Below, piece after piece: positions 35,069 to 44,736 of a DNA stretch of 47,737 bases. Location of the stretch: positions 1-47,737 of the forward strand of contig JAVCDJ010000263.1 of assembly GCA_030765845.1 (NCBI GenBank), read 5' to 3'. The notes below the pieces were generated by a model. That model saw only the letters and a program-made list of their open reading frames with translations. It had not been told where the DNA came from and made no database searches. The position numbers were made by a program, and so were the translations under genes. This stretch comes from Candidatus Stygibacter australis (GTDB lineage Bacteria > Cloacimonadota > Cloacimonadia > Cloacimonadales > TCS61). How positions within the stretch are numbered: position 1 is the stretch's first letter; every line of letters begins with the position of its first letter.

Positions 35069-36061
35069 TTAGAATCTGGTGATTTTTGTGATAAATGATG
35101 TGTAAAAAATTGAAAATACGTAACTGATGAGGAAGGAAAATAATATCGTGAGCAGATTAACTGGTAAATTTGCTGAGCGCGAAATATTGATGATGAGAGT
35201 ATTGATCAGGATGTGGATGAGGAAGAAAGAATATGAAATTCGGGAAGTGTAGAGAATAAATTTATTTAGGGGAATGATCCTGAGCTGGAAAATAAATACG
35301 GCAATTGCCAGGTAACCGATGAGGGCGGGAATATCATTGAATACCTTGCCGATGCTGCCAGCTTTAAGGGCAAGAAATGCGTAAACCGGCAGACAGATCG
35401 CAGCAAGGAGCAGAAAATGCCAGTTTTTGATCTTATGCTGCAATTTATCGATAGATACAAGATGGGCAATCACCATACCGAGCATGAATTCCCAGGCATA
35501 TTGGAGAAAGAAACTATTCCAGGCACGAAGTTCAGATTTTCCGAGAAGTGTTACAATTATCGCCCAGATGATGCCAATGGCGATACCTGTGGATATAAAA
35601 ACGAGATCAGAAGCACGTTTTTTGAACCAGGCCAGCAGATGGAAAATCAGATAAAGCTGGATTATAGTGGAAATAAACCAGAAATGTCCACCATAGGAGC
35701 CAGTGATCGCGCTATCAAACATTTTGTAGAGAAATACATGTCCAGCCAGGGCGTACCAGGAAGATTTAAATATGGGAATGAACTGCGTAATCAGAGCTGA
35801 TAGCAGCACAATTATAATATAGGGAATATATACTCTGGCAAACCTTTTCTTGAGTAAAACACCATAATTAAGCGGTTTGCGGAGAAATGAGAGATATAAA
35901 CCAAACCCGGAAACAAACAGGAAGGCATGCACCCCTGTTCCGCCAAACTGGATGGCTTTTTCGATAACTCCGGAATAATGCAGACTATTCAACAGATGAT
36001 AGAGTACAATGGTGATAATGGCATAACCTTTAAGAAAATCTACCAGTTCGAATTTTTTCAT
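35069..36061 (-). CDS. Acyltransferase-3 family membrane protein
   Basis: This 330-residue protein has about ten membrane segments and the acyltransferase-3 (OafA/YrhL-type) features: ELVDFLKGYAIITIVLYHLL at the N-terminus with the catalytic-type His in LYHLL, GGTGVHAFLFVSGFGLYLSF, and RFARVYIPYI, the usual R-x10-P-Y element. GGHFWFISTIIQLYLIF follows near 130. These enzymes add acetyl or other acyl groups to surface or envelope sugars. Its start overlaps the stop of the upstream glycosyltransferase by four bases, so both probably serve the same envelope glycan or lipid. Confidence 0.9.
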   Translation of the reverse strand: MKKFELVDFLKGYAIITIVLYHLLNSLHYSGVIEKAIQFGGTGVHAFLFVSGFGLYLSFLRKPLNYGVLLKKRFARVYIPYIIIVLLSALITQFIPIFKSSWYALAGHVFLYKMFDSAITGSYGGHFWFISTIIQLYLIFHLLAWFKKRASDLVFISTGIAIGIIWAIIVTLLGKSELRAWNSFFLQYAWEFMLGMVIAHLVSIDKLQHKIKNWHFLLLAAICLPVYAFLALKAGSIGKVFNDIPALIGYLAIAVFIFQLRIIPLNKFILYTSRISYSFFLIHILINTLIINISRSANLPVNLLTILFSFLISYVFSIFYTSFITKITRF

Positions 36062-37299
36062 GGTGTTTTAGCAGTAATATTTCTTTGGATTTTACGCTTG
36101 ATCCTGTCAGTCCAGAATTCAGAAATCACCGTGGCAGCCAGCAGTATAAAGGCAAAATCCGTGATCAGCCGATAACGTACAGACACAGCAATAAGTCCAT
36201 TCAGCAGGCAATTGAGCAGGGTGAGACATAAAAGAGCAATAATGAATCCATCTTTGCGATTTTTGATAAAGCCGATGATACCCAGGATCAGAAAGAGAAT
36301 ATAGGGTATGGCAGAAATGAGTTTGAACTGGGGACGGGCAAAACCACTGGTAGTAGTAGTTCGGGGGAAAGGATTCCAGAGATCAAGCTGTTTGAAGAAG
36401 GCAAGTTTGAGAGCTTTAAAGGGGTGAGTTTTAATGAATCTGAGTGCTTCTTCCTGGGCTATGTTTTGTATTTCTTCCTTATTGGCAGCAGAATCAAGAC
36501 GTTTCTGGATTGCTGGTGGCAGCGGGTAATCGAGTTTCACTCCAATAGTGGCATTTTGATTATAACTCATCAGCAGGTTATAACCTCCAGCGGAGGAGAA
36601 TACGGGTTTCCCGTGGACTGAATTATTTCTCATCATCCAGCCGAATACTGCCAGAACAGGGATTATGCAGATAAGCACACCGATCATCAGGAACTTTTTA
36701 AATTTCCAGCCGGACTTGAGCGAAACATAGAAAACAAATACGGGGATTGTGAAGATGGCAGTGGGTCTGATCATAACTGCAAGGGCAATAATGACACCGG
36801 AAATGAGCAAATAATACCATTTAGGATCAGCACCACTTTTTAGCATCATCCAGGCAATGACAGGTATCAGGTATAATAATATCGCCTCAGGATAGAGTGT
36901 GAGAGGCACATAGATGTAGAAGGGGTAGATCAAAGCAAGAGCAGCCATAATAAGCCCGGTCTGCTCATTCCTCCAATCCTTGCCTATACGGTAGAAAAAA
37001 TAAATAAATACGGGAAACAGCAGAATATGAAAGATCCTGATACTGATCACGCGTGGACCTACGATCTTTATCATGCCAGCCAGCAGATAGGGATAACCCG
37101 GAGAAAAATAGAGATTCCTTTCATTATCAATTGTGCTGAAAGATTCTCCCTGGGCAAGCTCCCGTCCAATTCTAACGTAGTCCTGAGGATCAAACCACTT
37201 CACTTCATCAGGAGCCATGCCAATAAAGAGCAGAGCAAGCTGCAGGAGAATCCCGGCAAGCATGATCAAGATCAGTATTATTGAGCCATTATTTTTCAT
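36058..37299 (-). CDS. ArnT/PMT-like membrane glycosyltransferase (GT-C fold)
   Basis: I start at 37299 (MKNNGSIILILIMLAGILLQ) because GGGAGGG lies just upstream, giving 413 residues with about ten membrane segments. The first periplasmic loop contains DPQDYVRIGRELAQGESFS and NLYFSPGYPYLLAGMIKIVG, typical of the dolichyl-phosphate-mannose mannosyltransferase / ArnT-like family, with the acidic residue of the early DPxDY motif as expected catalytic base. Such enzymes transfer sugars from polyprenyl phosphates to lipids, glycans or proteins. It is coupled (ATGA) to the acyltransferase gene; the acceptor is unknown. Confidence 0.85.
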   Translation of the reverse strand: MKNNGSIILILIMLAGILLQLALLFIGMAPDEVKWFDPQDYVRIGRELAQGESFSTIDNERNLYFSPGYPYLLAGMIKIVGPRVISIRIFHILLFPVFIYFFYRIGKDWRNEQTGLIMAALALIYPFYIYVPLTLYPEAILLYLIPVIAWMMLKSGADPKWYYLLISGVIIALAVMIRPTAIFTIPVFVFYVSLKSGWKFKKFLMIGVLICIIPVLAVFGWMMRNNSVHGKPVFSSAGGYNLLMSYNQNATIGVKLDYPLPPAIQKRLDSAANKEEIQNIAQEEALRFIKTHPFKALKLAFFKQLDLWNPFPRTTTTSGFARPQFKLISAIPYILFLILGIIGFIKNRKDGFIIALLCLTLLNCLLNGLIAVSVRYRLITDFAFILLAATVISEFWTDRIKRKIQRNITAKTP

Positions 37300-37314
37300 T
37301 TTCCCTCCCATAAA

Positions 37315-37352
37315 GAAAAAACCCGACAACAGATATTAATCTGTTGCCGGGC
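37315..37352 (-). terminator. Rho-independent terminator for the leftward secreted-protein gene
   Basis: Read on the minus strand: GCCCGGCAACAGAT-TAAT-ATCTGTTGTCGGGT followed by six T. It lies 32 bases after the 37384 stop. Confidence 0.92.
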
Positions 37353-37383
37353 TATACTATCTAAATAAGAGTGATCAAGTCAA

Positions 37384-40242
37384 TTACTTGAGCATGATCA
37401 TCTTACTTGTTACAGTCTGATTTTCTGTTTCCAGTTTGTAGAAATAAATACCGCTGGTAACAGGATTACTGTTATCATCAGTACCATTCCAGGTCACAAA
37501 GTTTTCTCCGGCAGTCATGAAGCCATCAACTAATGTATTAACCAACTGACCCTTAACATTGTAAACCTTAAGGCTTGCATATCCGTCTGAAGGGATATTC
37601 ATAGCGATAGTGGTTTCAGGATTGAAGGGATTAGGATAATTGCTTACAGCAGCAGTTGCTGGAGCAATTTCTTCTGATGTTTCACCAGTAGTGGGAACAA
37701 CGATCGCGCGGATCATAATATTACCATCGCCAACAGCTTCCCAGTCAATGCCAGGAGGAGTACCGGTAGTAATCCAGCTCTGACCCATGTTATCAGTATC
37801 CAGTCCGAGAGAGGCAAGGTTAGCCATCTCGAACACAGCTACATAGAAGCTGCCTGAACTGAATGAAAGAGAATCTGGAACCACTATAGTATTCCAACCT
37901 TCATGCAGGTTAGCCGGAGTAATACTGAACTGAGCAAGATAATCAGCACCAGGCATTCCACCTTCATCAGGGAATACGCGGAATACAAACTGACCTGTAT
38001 TCATTGTTTCGATATATACTTTGATATGAGTAAGTAATCTTGAGCTTGGATATACGGGAGTGAATTTCACAGCCATATACTGAGCAATACCTACATTAAG
38101 ACCTTCTTCTGCAGTGCCATCATCATAAGCGATTTCTACAGCATCTTCATCAAAGATATAAGCCGCTGCTTCATTACTTGCAGCACCATCAAGACCATCA
38201 TAAAGAGCAGTAACTACATAATAGTTCCATGCTCCAGCTTCAGGACTTTCATCAAGATAAGTAGGAGTATCAGAAGGATCTACAGTACCGACATTAATAT
38301 AATCTCCACCACTTTCCAGTGAATGCCATACAGTGTACCCGGTTACTTCACGCTCACGCGTAACTCCGGCAAATACAGGTAATTTACGACCGTCAGCTTC
38401 CACGAAAGCGTGGATATTCCAGTTGGCATCACTGCCACCTGCGGCTAAGGAGAGCCAGGATCCTGGAGTAGAAGCATACCAATCTCCTTTACCGACAACT
38501 GCTGGTCCGGCATCTACACCAGCAGGATAAACTCCTACAGCATGTTGTGCAGAATATCCAATCCAGTATTTCAAACCGCTTTCTACTTCCACGGGATTAT
38601 TAAGAGTTATTGTGTTCCAACTATTACCAGTAGGAGTATAAGCCTGGTTCATAAGTTGATTTGCACCATTATTGCCCTCCCAGATGTAAACGTTCATCGA
38701 GGTGGGAAGATCATAAATATAGACTTCCATTTCAGTTAGGAAACCACCAATATAAGGCAACATGTCATTCTGATCAAAACAGGCAGCAACATAAAGATTC
38801 CCTCCATCTGTAAAACCAATTGCATCGCTATTTACACCGTCATCCCATTGCAGCCAGCCTTCTTCGCCACCAACAGTGACGGGATCCCAAGTCAGGAGAA
38901 CTTGATCATCAACCGTAACTTCTGCCATCAGATTTTCTGGAGCTGGACCCAGATAAATTTCTTGAGTTACAGAGAAGTTATCAATTCTGAGACCACCGGG
39001 AACTACTTCATCAGTAATATTTGAATGCATTCCAAAACGGAACTGGACGTCGCGTCCAGCCAGCATTGAGATGTCAGCATATTCCACACCCCAACCTTCA
39101 GTAAAGAGGGTCCAGGTATCAACAGCACCAGTAAATACGTAGTTAGTTCCTCCTGGATCACCCAGAGGATTAGAAATTGAGTTCCATCCAGTCCATGCGC
39201 CACCATCGGGCATTGAACGAACTTCTACATGGATATAATCACAATCTGGGAAAGTACCTGCATCAAGCAGAGTTTCGCAATAAATATCCCAGGTGAAAAT
39301 ACCATCTGCTGGCAGATTAAATGATGGAGAAACAACAAAATTGCTCATACCAGGCAGGTAAGTGCCAGTTCCTTCATCAAAGCATCCAACCGCATTTATT
39401 GGGCTGGGAGCCATAGCATCTTCATACACGTGCCAGAGATTTCCCACAACAGCTCCACCATATCCGGGAACCATTTGAGCATCACCAGCGGCACCATCAC
39501 CATCAGAAACAAATTGTCCGGCATCGGTATCAATTTCAATGTCATCAAGTTTAAATCCGAACATATCAGGATCATCACCAGTGCTATATGCAGGATCAGA
39601 AGCAAAAGCAAAACGCAGTTTTACACTGTCACCAGCATAAGCTGAAAGATCAAAATTTGCTTCAGTCCAGGCAACCCATTCAGTAGAACTTCCCCATCCA
39701 GGGATACCTACACCTTCATTAAATTCATAACCGAAAGAATAGAAACTTGAACCATTATAGGCAGGAGTTCCTTCGATAGGAGTCCAGGTGCTGCCACCGT
39801 CAGTAGAAATACGGACATTGGCACCATCCCAGGCATTGTATGGTGGGTCTCCACCAACATCTTCGCAGCTCAGAGCGAACATAAAGTTCAATTCCGGGCT
39901 ATCTGCAGCCAGTGTGAGAGTGGGAGTATCCAGAATCAGATAACGGTGATCTGTATAACCACCAAGTTCTTCGTCACCCATCCACCATGAATCGCCGTCA
40001 TAGGCACCTACGTCGCTGATATGCCATGCTTCATTCCAGTCTGTGGGAGCGGTTTCGTCGTAATATTCCCAGTCTCCAATTCCACCTTCAAAATCTTCTT
40101 CAGTAATCGTGATAAAGTCACGAGCATGAGAATTTTGACGGCTGAAAAGAGTAGGGTTAACATCTTTAACTCTTACCGCATTGTTAGCGAACAGAACGGA
40201 AGCCAAAGCGACAACCAATAAAACAGTGAGTAATTTTTTCAT
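37384..40242 (-). CDS. Large secreted protein with MAM/immune-inhibitor-A-like domains and type IX-like sorting domain
   Basis: The 952-residue protein has a signal peptide (MKKLLTVLLVVALASVLFA). The first 450 residues hold two jelly-roll-like units: EDFEGGIGDWEYYDETAPTD...WMGDEELGGYTDHRYLILDTP ... VRISTDGGSTWTPIEG, and a second ending with ISMLAGRDVQFRFGMHSN. These resemble the domains attached to immune-inhibitor-A peptidases and surface adhesins. Fibronectin-III-like segments follow (APENLMAEVTVDDQVLLTWD, ...TGYTVWHSLESGG), then further beta-sandwiches, and a sorting domain (NYPNPFNPETTIAM, YNVKGQLV, VTSGIYFYKL, MIMLK). No catalytic motif is seen. AAGGAGGA precedes the start; it is a single-gene unit with its own terminator. 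Confidence 0.85.
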   Translation of the reverse strand: MKKLLTVLLVVALASVLFANNAVRVKDVNPTLFSRQNSHARDFITITEEDFEGGIGDWEYYDETAPTDWNEAWHISDVGAYDGDSWWMGDEELGGYTDHRYLILDTPTLTLAADSPELNFMFALSCEDVGGDPPYNAWDGANVRISTDGGSTWTPIEGTPAYNGSSFYSFGYEFNEGVGIPGWGSSTEWVAWTEANFDLSAYAGDSVKLRFAFASDPAYSTGDDPDMFGFKLDDIEIDTDAGQFVSDGDGAAGDAQMVPGYGGAVVGNLWHVYEDAMAPSPINAVGCFDEGTGTYLPGMSNFVVSPSFNLPADGIFTWDIYCETLLDAGTFPDCDYIHVEVRSMPDGGAWTGWNSISNPLGDPGGTNYVFTGAVDTWTLFTEGWGVEYADISMLAGRDVQFRFGMHSNITDEVVPGGLRIDNFSVTQEIYLGPAPENLMAEVTVDDQVLLTWDPVTVGGEEGWLQWDDGVNSDAIGFTDGGNLYVAACFDQNDMLPYIGGFLTEMEVYIYDLPTSMNVYIWEGNNGANQLMNQAYTPTGNSWNTITLNNPVEVESGLKYWIGYSAQHAVGVYPAGVDAGPAVVGKGDWYASTPGSWLSLAAGGSDANWNIHAFVEADGRKLPVFAGVTREREVTGYTVWHSLESGGDYINVGTVDPSDTPTYLDESPEAGAWNYYVVTALYDGLDGAASNEAAAYIFDEDAVEIAYDDGTAEEGLNVGIAQYMAVKFTPVYPSSRLLTHIKVYIETMNTGQFVFRVFPDEGGMPGADYLAQFSITPANLHEGWNTIVVPDSLSFSSGSFYVAVFEMANLASLGLDTDNMGQSWITTGTPPGIDWEAVGDGNIMIRAIVVPTTGETSEEIAPATAAVSNYPNPFNPETTIAMNIPSDGYASLKVYNVKGQLVNTLVDGFMTAGENFVTWNGTDDNSNPVTSGIYFYKLETENQTVTSKMIMLK

Positions 40243-40418
40243 TACTATCCTCCTTAGAAATATAATCTCATTTATCTTGGAGACATTTGTTATTGTTTAT
40301 ATCTAAACCCTAAATTTTTGTCAAATATTTTTCTTAATATTTGATAAAAGGTTGTTGAAAGGTTAATTTTCCTCTCAGGCGATATGTAGTGTTCTTTCAT
40401 CTTAAGTTATTGATATGA

Positions 40419-41417
40419 TTAATCTTCTGCCATTAATTTTACAAGATCAATGACTCTTTGGGAATATCCCCATTCATTGTCATACCAGCTCAATAATTTT
40501 ATCATCCTGCCGTTCACCATTGTGCTTTGGGCATCAAATATTGAACTGTGCGGGTTATGGATAATATCAGTAGAAACCAGTGGTTCTTCTGAATATTCCA
40601 GGATGTTTTTGAGATAACCATGGGCAGCATCTTTCATCAGAGAATTTATCTCATCAATGGAAGTATCACGCTCCACATAAATTACCACGTCCACCAGCGA
40701 AGCATTGGGAGTGGGTACCCTAACAGCCAGACCATCTATCTTCCCCTGCAGTGATGGAATCACTTTTCCGGTTGCCACAGCAGCTCCAGTGGAAGTGGGA
40801 ACAATATTTATTGCTGCAGACCGGGAACGTCTGAGGTCGCTGTGGGGAGCATCAATGAGCCTCTGGTCTCCAGTATAACTGTGAATAGTTGTCATAAAGG
40901 CACTTTCTACCTCAAAATTATCAGTGATCACTTTCATTATGGGAGCCAGACAGTTTGTAGTACATGAGGCATTGGATACGATCTCATGTTCCGGCTTCAA
41001 AGCTTCATTATTTACTCCCAATACAATAGTGGCATCCACATCATCTTTGGCAGGAGCGGAAATGATCACTTTCTTTGCTCCGGCTTCCAGGTGTTTTGCA
41101 GCCTGTGCTCTTTTACGAAATACACCAGAAGATTCAACAACATATTCTATATTCAAGTCCATCCAGGGCAAATTTGCCGGATCTTTTTCTGAAAACACCT
41201 TTATTTCATGATCATTCACAATTATCATATTTTCCATATTGGACACTTTGGCGGCTAATACTCCATGCACGGAATCATACTTGAGTAAATGAGCGAGAGT
41301 TTTGGCATCAGTGAGATCATTGATAGCTACAACATTGAATATATCCGGTTGCTCAAGCATCCCTCGATAAACCAGACGACCAATTCTCCCAAAGCCATTT
41401 ATTGCTATATTAAGCAT
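40419..41417 (-). CDS. gap: Glyceraldehyde-3-phosphate dehydrogenase
   Basis: The 332-residue enzyme has the NAD-binding start LNIAINGFGRIGRLVYRG, the catalytic SNASCTTNC (Cys152), the phosphate-binding SSGVF and STGAAVATGKVIP, and LLSWYDNEWGYSQRVIDL near the C-terminus. It oxidises glyceraldehyde-3-phosphate to 1,3-bisphosphoglycerate. It follows fba by 20 bases on the same strand, giving two consecutive glycolytic steps in one unit; AAGGAGGAAA precedes the start. Confidence 0.97.
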   Translation of the reverse strand: MLNIAINGFGRIGRLVYRGMLEQPDIFNVVAINDLTDAKTLAHLLKYDSVHGVLAAKVSNMENMIIVNDHEIKVFSEKDPANLPWMDLNIEYVVESSGVFRKRAQAAKHLEAGAKKVIISAPAKDDVDATIVLGVNNEALKPEHEIVSNASCTTNCLAPIMKVITDNFEVESAFMTTIHSYTGDQRLIDAPHSDLRRSRSAAINIVPTSTGAAVATGKVIPSLQGKIDGLAVRVPTPNASLVDVVIYVERDTSIDEINSLMKDAAHGYLKNILEYSEEPLVSTDIIHNPHSSIFDAQSTMVNGRMIKLLSWYDNEWGYSQRVIDLVKLMAED

Positions 41418-41437
41418 TATTTCCTCCTTAAATTACT

Positions 41438-42412
41438 TTAAACCAGGATTGATTTTCCAGCACTGCCAGAAATTTCAACCTGTTCCTGTACTGCTTTCGA
41501 ACACCCTTCTTCTGCTTTAAAAATCCATTTACGCGGATCGAATCTCTTTTTATCAGGAATATATTCTTTTTCAGAAATACCCGCTGGTTTCACGATTGAG
41601 TCCTTTTCCTTTTCCCAATATGCCTGCACAGCAGAAGCCATTTCCATCTGATACATCGTGTCCTTATTGATTTTCACCACTCCATTGGCTATAGCGTCCT
41701 GCTGCTGACGTGCTGTGAGTCCACTGGCACCATGCAGTACAATACCTGTTTCCACATTATTGGCAATCAGCAGATCATCAATTTTTTTAATGAGATCAAG
41801 CCTTAGAACAACTTCGCTTCCTTTGGTTACTCCATGATTTGTTCCTACACTGGCAGCAAATAGGTCTACTTTGGTTTTTTGCACAAATTCCAAAGCTTCT
41901 TCGGGATTAGTGTATAACTCAGTATCACTGACGATTTCATCTTCAGAGCCTTTTATGTAACCTATTTCTCCTTCCACCAGTACACCATGCTTATGGGCAA
42001 TTTTGACTACTTCAGACGAAATACGAATATTTTCTTTGAATTCTTCTTTGGAAGCATCAATCATAACACTGGAAACCAGATTGTTTTCTATGCAATATAC
42101 TACGAAATCAAAATAATTAGGCGTGGCATGGTCAATATGTAATCCCACTCCGGAATGCTTATATTGCTGTGCCAAAGTTTTTATTATTGTACTTATCAAC
42201 TGAGCACCGATATTCATATCCTGAGTATCACCAGCAGCAAATTTAACCGCTCCACTGCTCATCTGCAGCAGCCCATCTGATTGTTGCTGTTCATATCCCT
42301 GTAATACGCCTCTTATAGTAAAATCAAAAACCATATTTGAGGCAATAATCCCAAAACGCTGTTTTTTTGCTTTAAGAAAAACTTCTTTTAGCTGTTCTCC
42401 AGAGTAAAACAC
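41438..42412 (-). CDS. fba: Class II fructose-bisphosphate aldolase
   Basis: The 324-residue protein has class II aldolase landmarks: GVGLHIDHATPNYFDF (Asp94 as catalytic acid, His95 as Zn ligand), SSVMIDASKEEFKENI, GVLVEGEIGYIKGSEDE (Zn ligand Glu), AASVGTNHGVTKG, and IVLHGASGLTARQQQDAIANGVVKINKDT (Zn ligand His, phosphate-binding loops). The C-terminal region about 285-324 (RFDPRKWI...) is usual for this subgroup. It splits fructose-1,6-bisphosphate and lies directly upstream of gap. GGGGGAC lies upstream of the start. Confidence 0.95.
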   Translation of the reverse strand: MFYSGEQLKEVFLKAKKQRFGIIASNMVFDFTIRGVLQGYEQQQSDGLLQMSSGAVKFAAGDTQDMNIGAQLISTIIKTLAQQYKHSGVGLHIDHATPNYFDFVVYCIENNLVSSVMIDASKEEFKENIRISSEVVKIAHKHGVLVEGEIGYIKGSEDEIVSDTELYTNPEEALEFVQKTKVDLFAASVGTNHGVTKGSEVVLRLDLIKKIDDLLIANNVETGIVLHGASGLTARQQQDAIANGVVKINKDTMYQMEMASAVQAYWEKEKDSIVKPAGISEKEYIPDKKRFDPRKWIFKAEEGCSKAVQEQVEISGSAGKSILV

Positions 42413-42467
42413 ATTGTCCCCCTTTATTTATCTACAATCCAAGACTACAATATAATGGATTTTTGAA

Positions 42468-44153
42468 CTATTCCATATTTTCTATAACGTTGCTCTTTCC
42501 ATTAAGCTCATCAATCATATATTGAGCATCGTCACTCAAGTCACCCTGAGGGTATTTATCTATCAATTCCTGGAAGATAGTTATTGCCTTGTCTTTGTCC
42601 TTGATCTCTTCAGAATAAAGGAAACCCTTCATAAACATTGCTTTATAATCATCTGAGCCATTTTGATAATATTCACATATCTGATCATAATAGTAGATTG
42701 CATCGTTATAGCGCCTTTTTTTCTGGGCATTCTCGGCATTAGTGAAATATTCTTCTGGAGTGAGTTTTTCTATCAGATTATCTTCTAGTATCTCCAGATT
42801 AAATTTCTTTCTTAGATCAAGGTCAGCAGATTCAAAAAGCTCACGAGATCTATCTCGCCTCATCTCATTTTCGATCTGTACTTTGGCATCATCAAAAGGA
42901 GTTGCTACTGGCACTGTATCTTCCAGAATACGGAAAAATACGTAGTATCCTTGAGCACTTGTTAAAATATCGCTGAGATCTTCCGGGTCTGTTTTGCCAT
43001 AATCCACATCCCACACTTCCTCACACCAGAGAGTATCATTTCCACATTTAGGAATAATATTGTTTTTATAGATATGATCTAATTCACCATTCTCAAACTC
43101 AAAAACAGAGCTCTCGAGTACAGCATTCAATGACTCGGTATCACCTTTCTTAAGCGCTTTTTTTACCGTCTTTCTGGCTTTTTTTGAAGCTTTTTCATCT
43201 TTGAAACCAAATGCCTGGATCTTACGGAAGGGTTTGGTGCTAAACTTTTCAAGGTTATTGTCATAATATTCTCTGATGGTCTGGTCAGTTACATCAATCT
43301 GATTTGTAACCAGACGATTATAAGTTTCTCTCAGCATCATGTTTCTTTTTATCATTGGCAAAGTTTCCAGCACTACAGGATTCTGGTCAAAGCCTTCTTT
43401 GAGCGCTTCGTGATAATAGAGATCCATCTTAGTCATTTCATGAATTGAGTTCAGTCTTGATTCCTTACGCAAAAATGGCTGCTTATTTCTATTCGGCAAG
43501 CCATCGTAAAGCTCTTTTAGATCAGCTATGGTCTTATCTATATCAGGATCATTACTTGTGACGTATTTCTGGTCAGCAATAGGATCAATTGTGCTTTGGT
43601 CATTAAAATCAAGTGAATCGAGAAGGTCTTCATGAATGACAATATCATATTTCTGCCACAGATCAGCATCATATTTTTCAAAAAATTCTTTTTCTACCTG
43701 AGGACGATATTTGTTTTCCACCATCGTTTTGGATTCATCAAATGTAACTCCCGGGTACTCATCAAGATGTTCCAGAAAATATTCATAAAGCTCTTCATCA
43801 GTAATTTTGATCTCATCATTTTTAAGATATTTCTGATATTCTGTATAATAGGTTGATTTTATCTGGTTGGTTATTTTTTTCTGAATATCTGGATCATTTT
43901 CCAAACCCAAAGTAAGTGCTTCCTGATAAAACATTTCCTCTGTACATAACTCATTTAAAAATTTAACCTTACCTTCATAGGACTGATATCTGCCCTGATA
44001 CATTACAGGAATCATACTTAGTCGCTGATTAAATTCTTCCATTGTGATCTGACCTTCTGAATACTTCGCCAAAACTGTCTCAGGTGCAATTTCAGCTGAA
44101 ATTGCGGTAACTACAATTAATACTGCCAATATGATCAGTAATCTAATTTTCAT
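42468..44153 (-). CDS. SurA/PpiC-like periplasmic folding factor with TPR-like C-terminus
   Basis: The 561-residue protein has a signal peptide (MKIRLLIILAVLIVVTAISA). An N-terminal chaperone region follows (TVLAKYSEGQITMEEFNQRL, ELCTEEMFYQEALTLGLENDP) as in SurA/PrsA. The regions DEELYEYFLEHLDEYPG and DQTIREYYDNNLEKFSTKPFRKIQAF resemble the run-in to parvulin domains, and LTSAQGYYVFFRILED the end of one, so at least one degenerate PPIase domain is likely. From about 490 a TPR pair is seen (AQKKRRYNDAIYYYDQICEYY, DKAITIFQELIDKYP). It probably helps fold or deliver outer-membrane proteins. It is the first gene of the leftward unit with fba and gap (55-base gap), and is divergent from the PTS IIA gene. 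Confidence 0.82.
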   Translation of the reverse strand: MKIRLLIILAVLIVVTAISAEIAPETVLAKYSEGQITMEEFNQRLSMIPVMYQGRYQSYEGKVKFLNELCTEEMFYQEALTLGLENDPDIQKKITNQIKSTYYTEYQKYLKNDEIKITDEELYEYFLEHLDEYPGVTFDESKTMVENKYRPQVEKEFFEKYDADLWQKYDIVIHEDLLDSLDFNDQSTIDPIADQKYVTSNDPDIDKTIADLKELYDGLPNRNKQPFLRKESRLNSIHEMTKMDLYYHEALKEGFDQNPVVLETLPMIKRNMMLRETYNRLVTNQIDVTDQTIREYYDNNLEKFSTKPFRKIQAFGFKDEKASKKARKTVKKALKKGDTESLNAVLESSVFEFENGELDHIYKNNIIPKCGNDTLWCEEVWDVDYGKTDPEDLSDILTSAQGYYVFFRILEDTVPVATPFDDAKVQIENEMRRDRSRELFESADLDLRKKFNLEILEDNLIEKLTPEEYFTNAENAQKKRRYNDAIYYYDQICEYYQNGSDDYKAMFMKGFLYSEEIKDKDKAITIFQELIDKYPQGDLSDDAQYMIDELNGKSNVIENME

Positions 44154-44271
44154 GCTCTTTTCTCCTTATTTAAGTTACATTACTAAAGCAATACAGCAGA
44201 AAAAATAATTGACTTATTCAGTCAAGTAAATAAATAGACAAATCAGGAAGATAATGGAGGTTGTTATCTAT

Positions 44272-44727
44272 ATGGAAAGCGTGTTTCGATCGGATTTTAC
44301 CCTGGCACAATATTTGGCAGTAGATAAGAAGTCCTTTCTAAAAGAAATGGCAGATTTCCTGGCTATGAAAAAAGTAGTTAGTTCTGCTGATGACTTTTTC
44401 AAGGTTATTTGGGCACGCGAAAATGTAATGTCAACCGGAATAGGCAGGGCAGTTGCCCTACCACACGGCTGCAATGAAACAGTACTGGATTTTGTGGTTA
44501 CTGTCTGTCAATTAGCTGAACCCCTTCCCTATGATTCTATCGATCAAAAACCCGTCTCGCTGGTTTTTCTCCTTGCTGTTCCTCCCTCCAGACAATCAAA
44601 TTACATGAAGCTGCTGGCTGCAATTTCAAACTTTATCAGGACTCCTGGTAATCTTGACCAATTACTAAATGCAAAAACTAAAGAAGAAATTTTTAACCAA
44701 ATCAGTAAGATCAAAGTAGAATTTTAA
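44272..44727 (+). CDS. PTS IIA (fructose/nitrogen type) domain protein
   Basis: The 151-residue single-domain protein matches PtsN/fructose IIA: a central ENVMSTGIGRAVALPHGCNE with phosphorylatable His65, and PVSLVFLLAVPPSRQSNYMKLLAAISNFI after it. I prefer the ATG at 44272 (GGAGG 11 bases upstream) to the ATG at 44254, which has too short a gap to AGGAAG; the longer form would add six residues. It is likely regulatory, linking phosphotransfer to carbon or nitrogen metabolism; no EI/HPr gene is in the window. A porin-like gene follows nine bases later. Confidence 0.9.
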   Translation: MESVFRSDFTLAQYLAVDKKSFLKEMADFLAMKKVVSSADDFFKVIWARENVMSTGIGRAVALPHGCNETVLDFVVTVCQLAEPLPYDSIDQKPVSLVFLLAVPPSRQSNYMKLLAAISNFIRTPGNLDQLLNAKTKEEIFNQISKIKVEF

Positions 44728-44736
44728 GAGGAACAG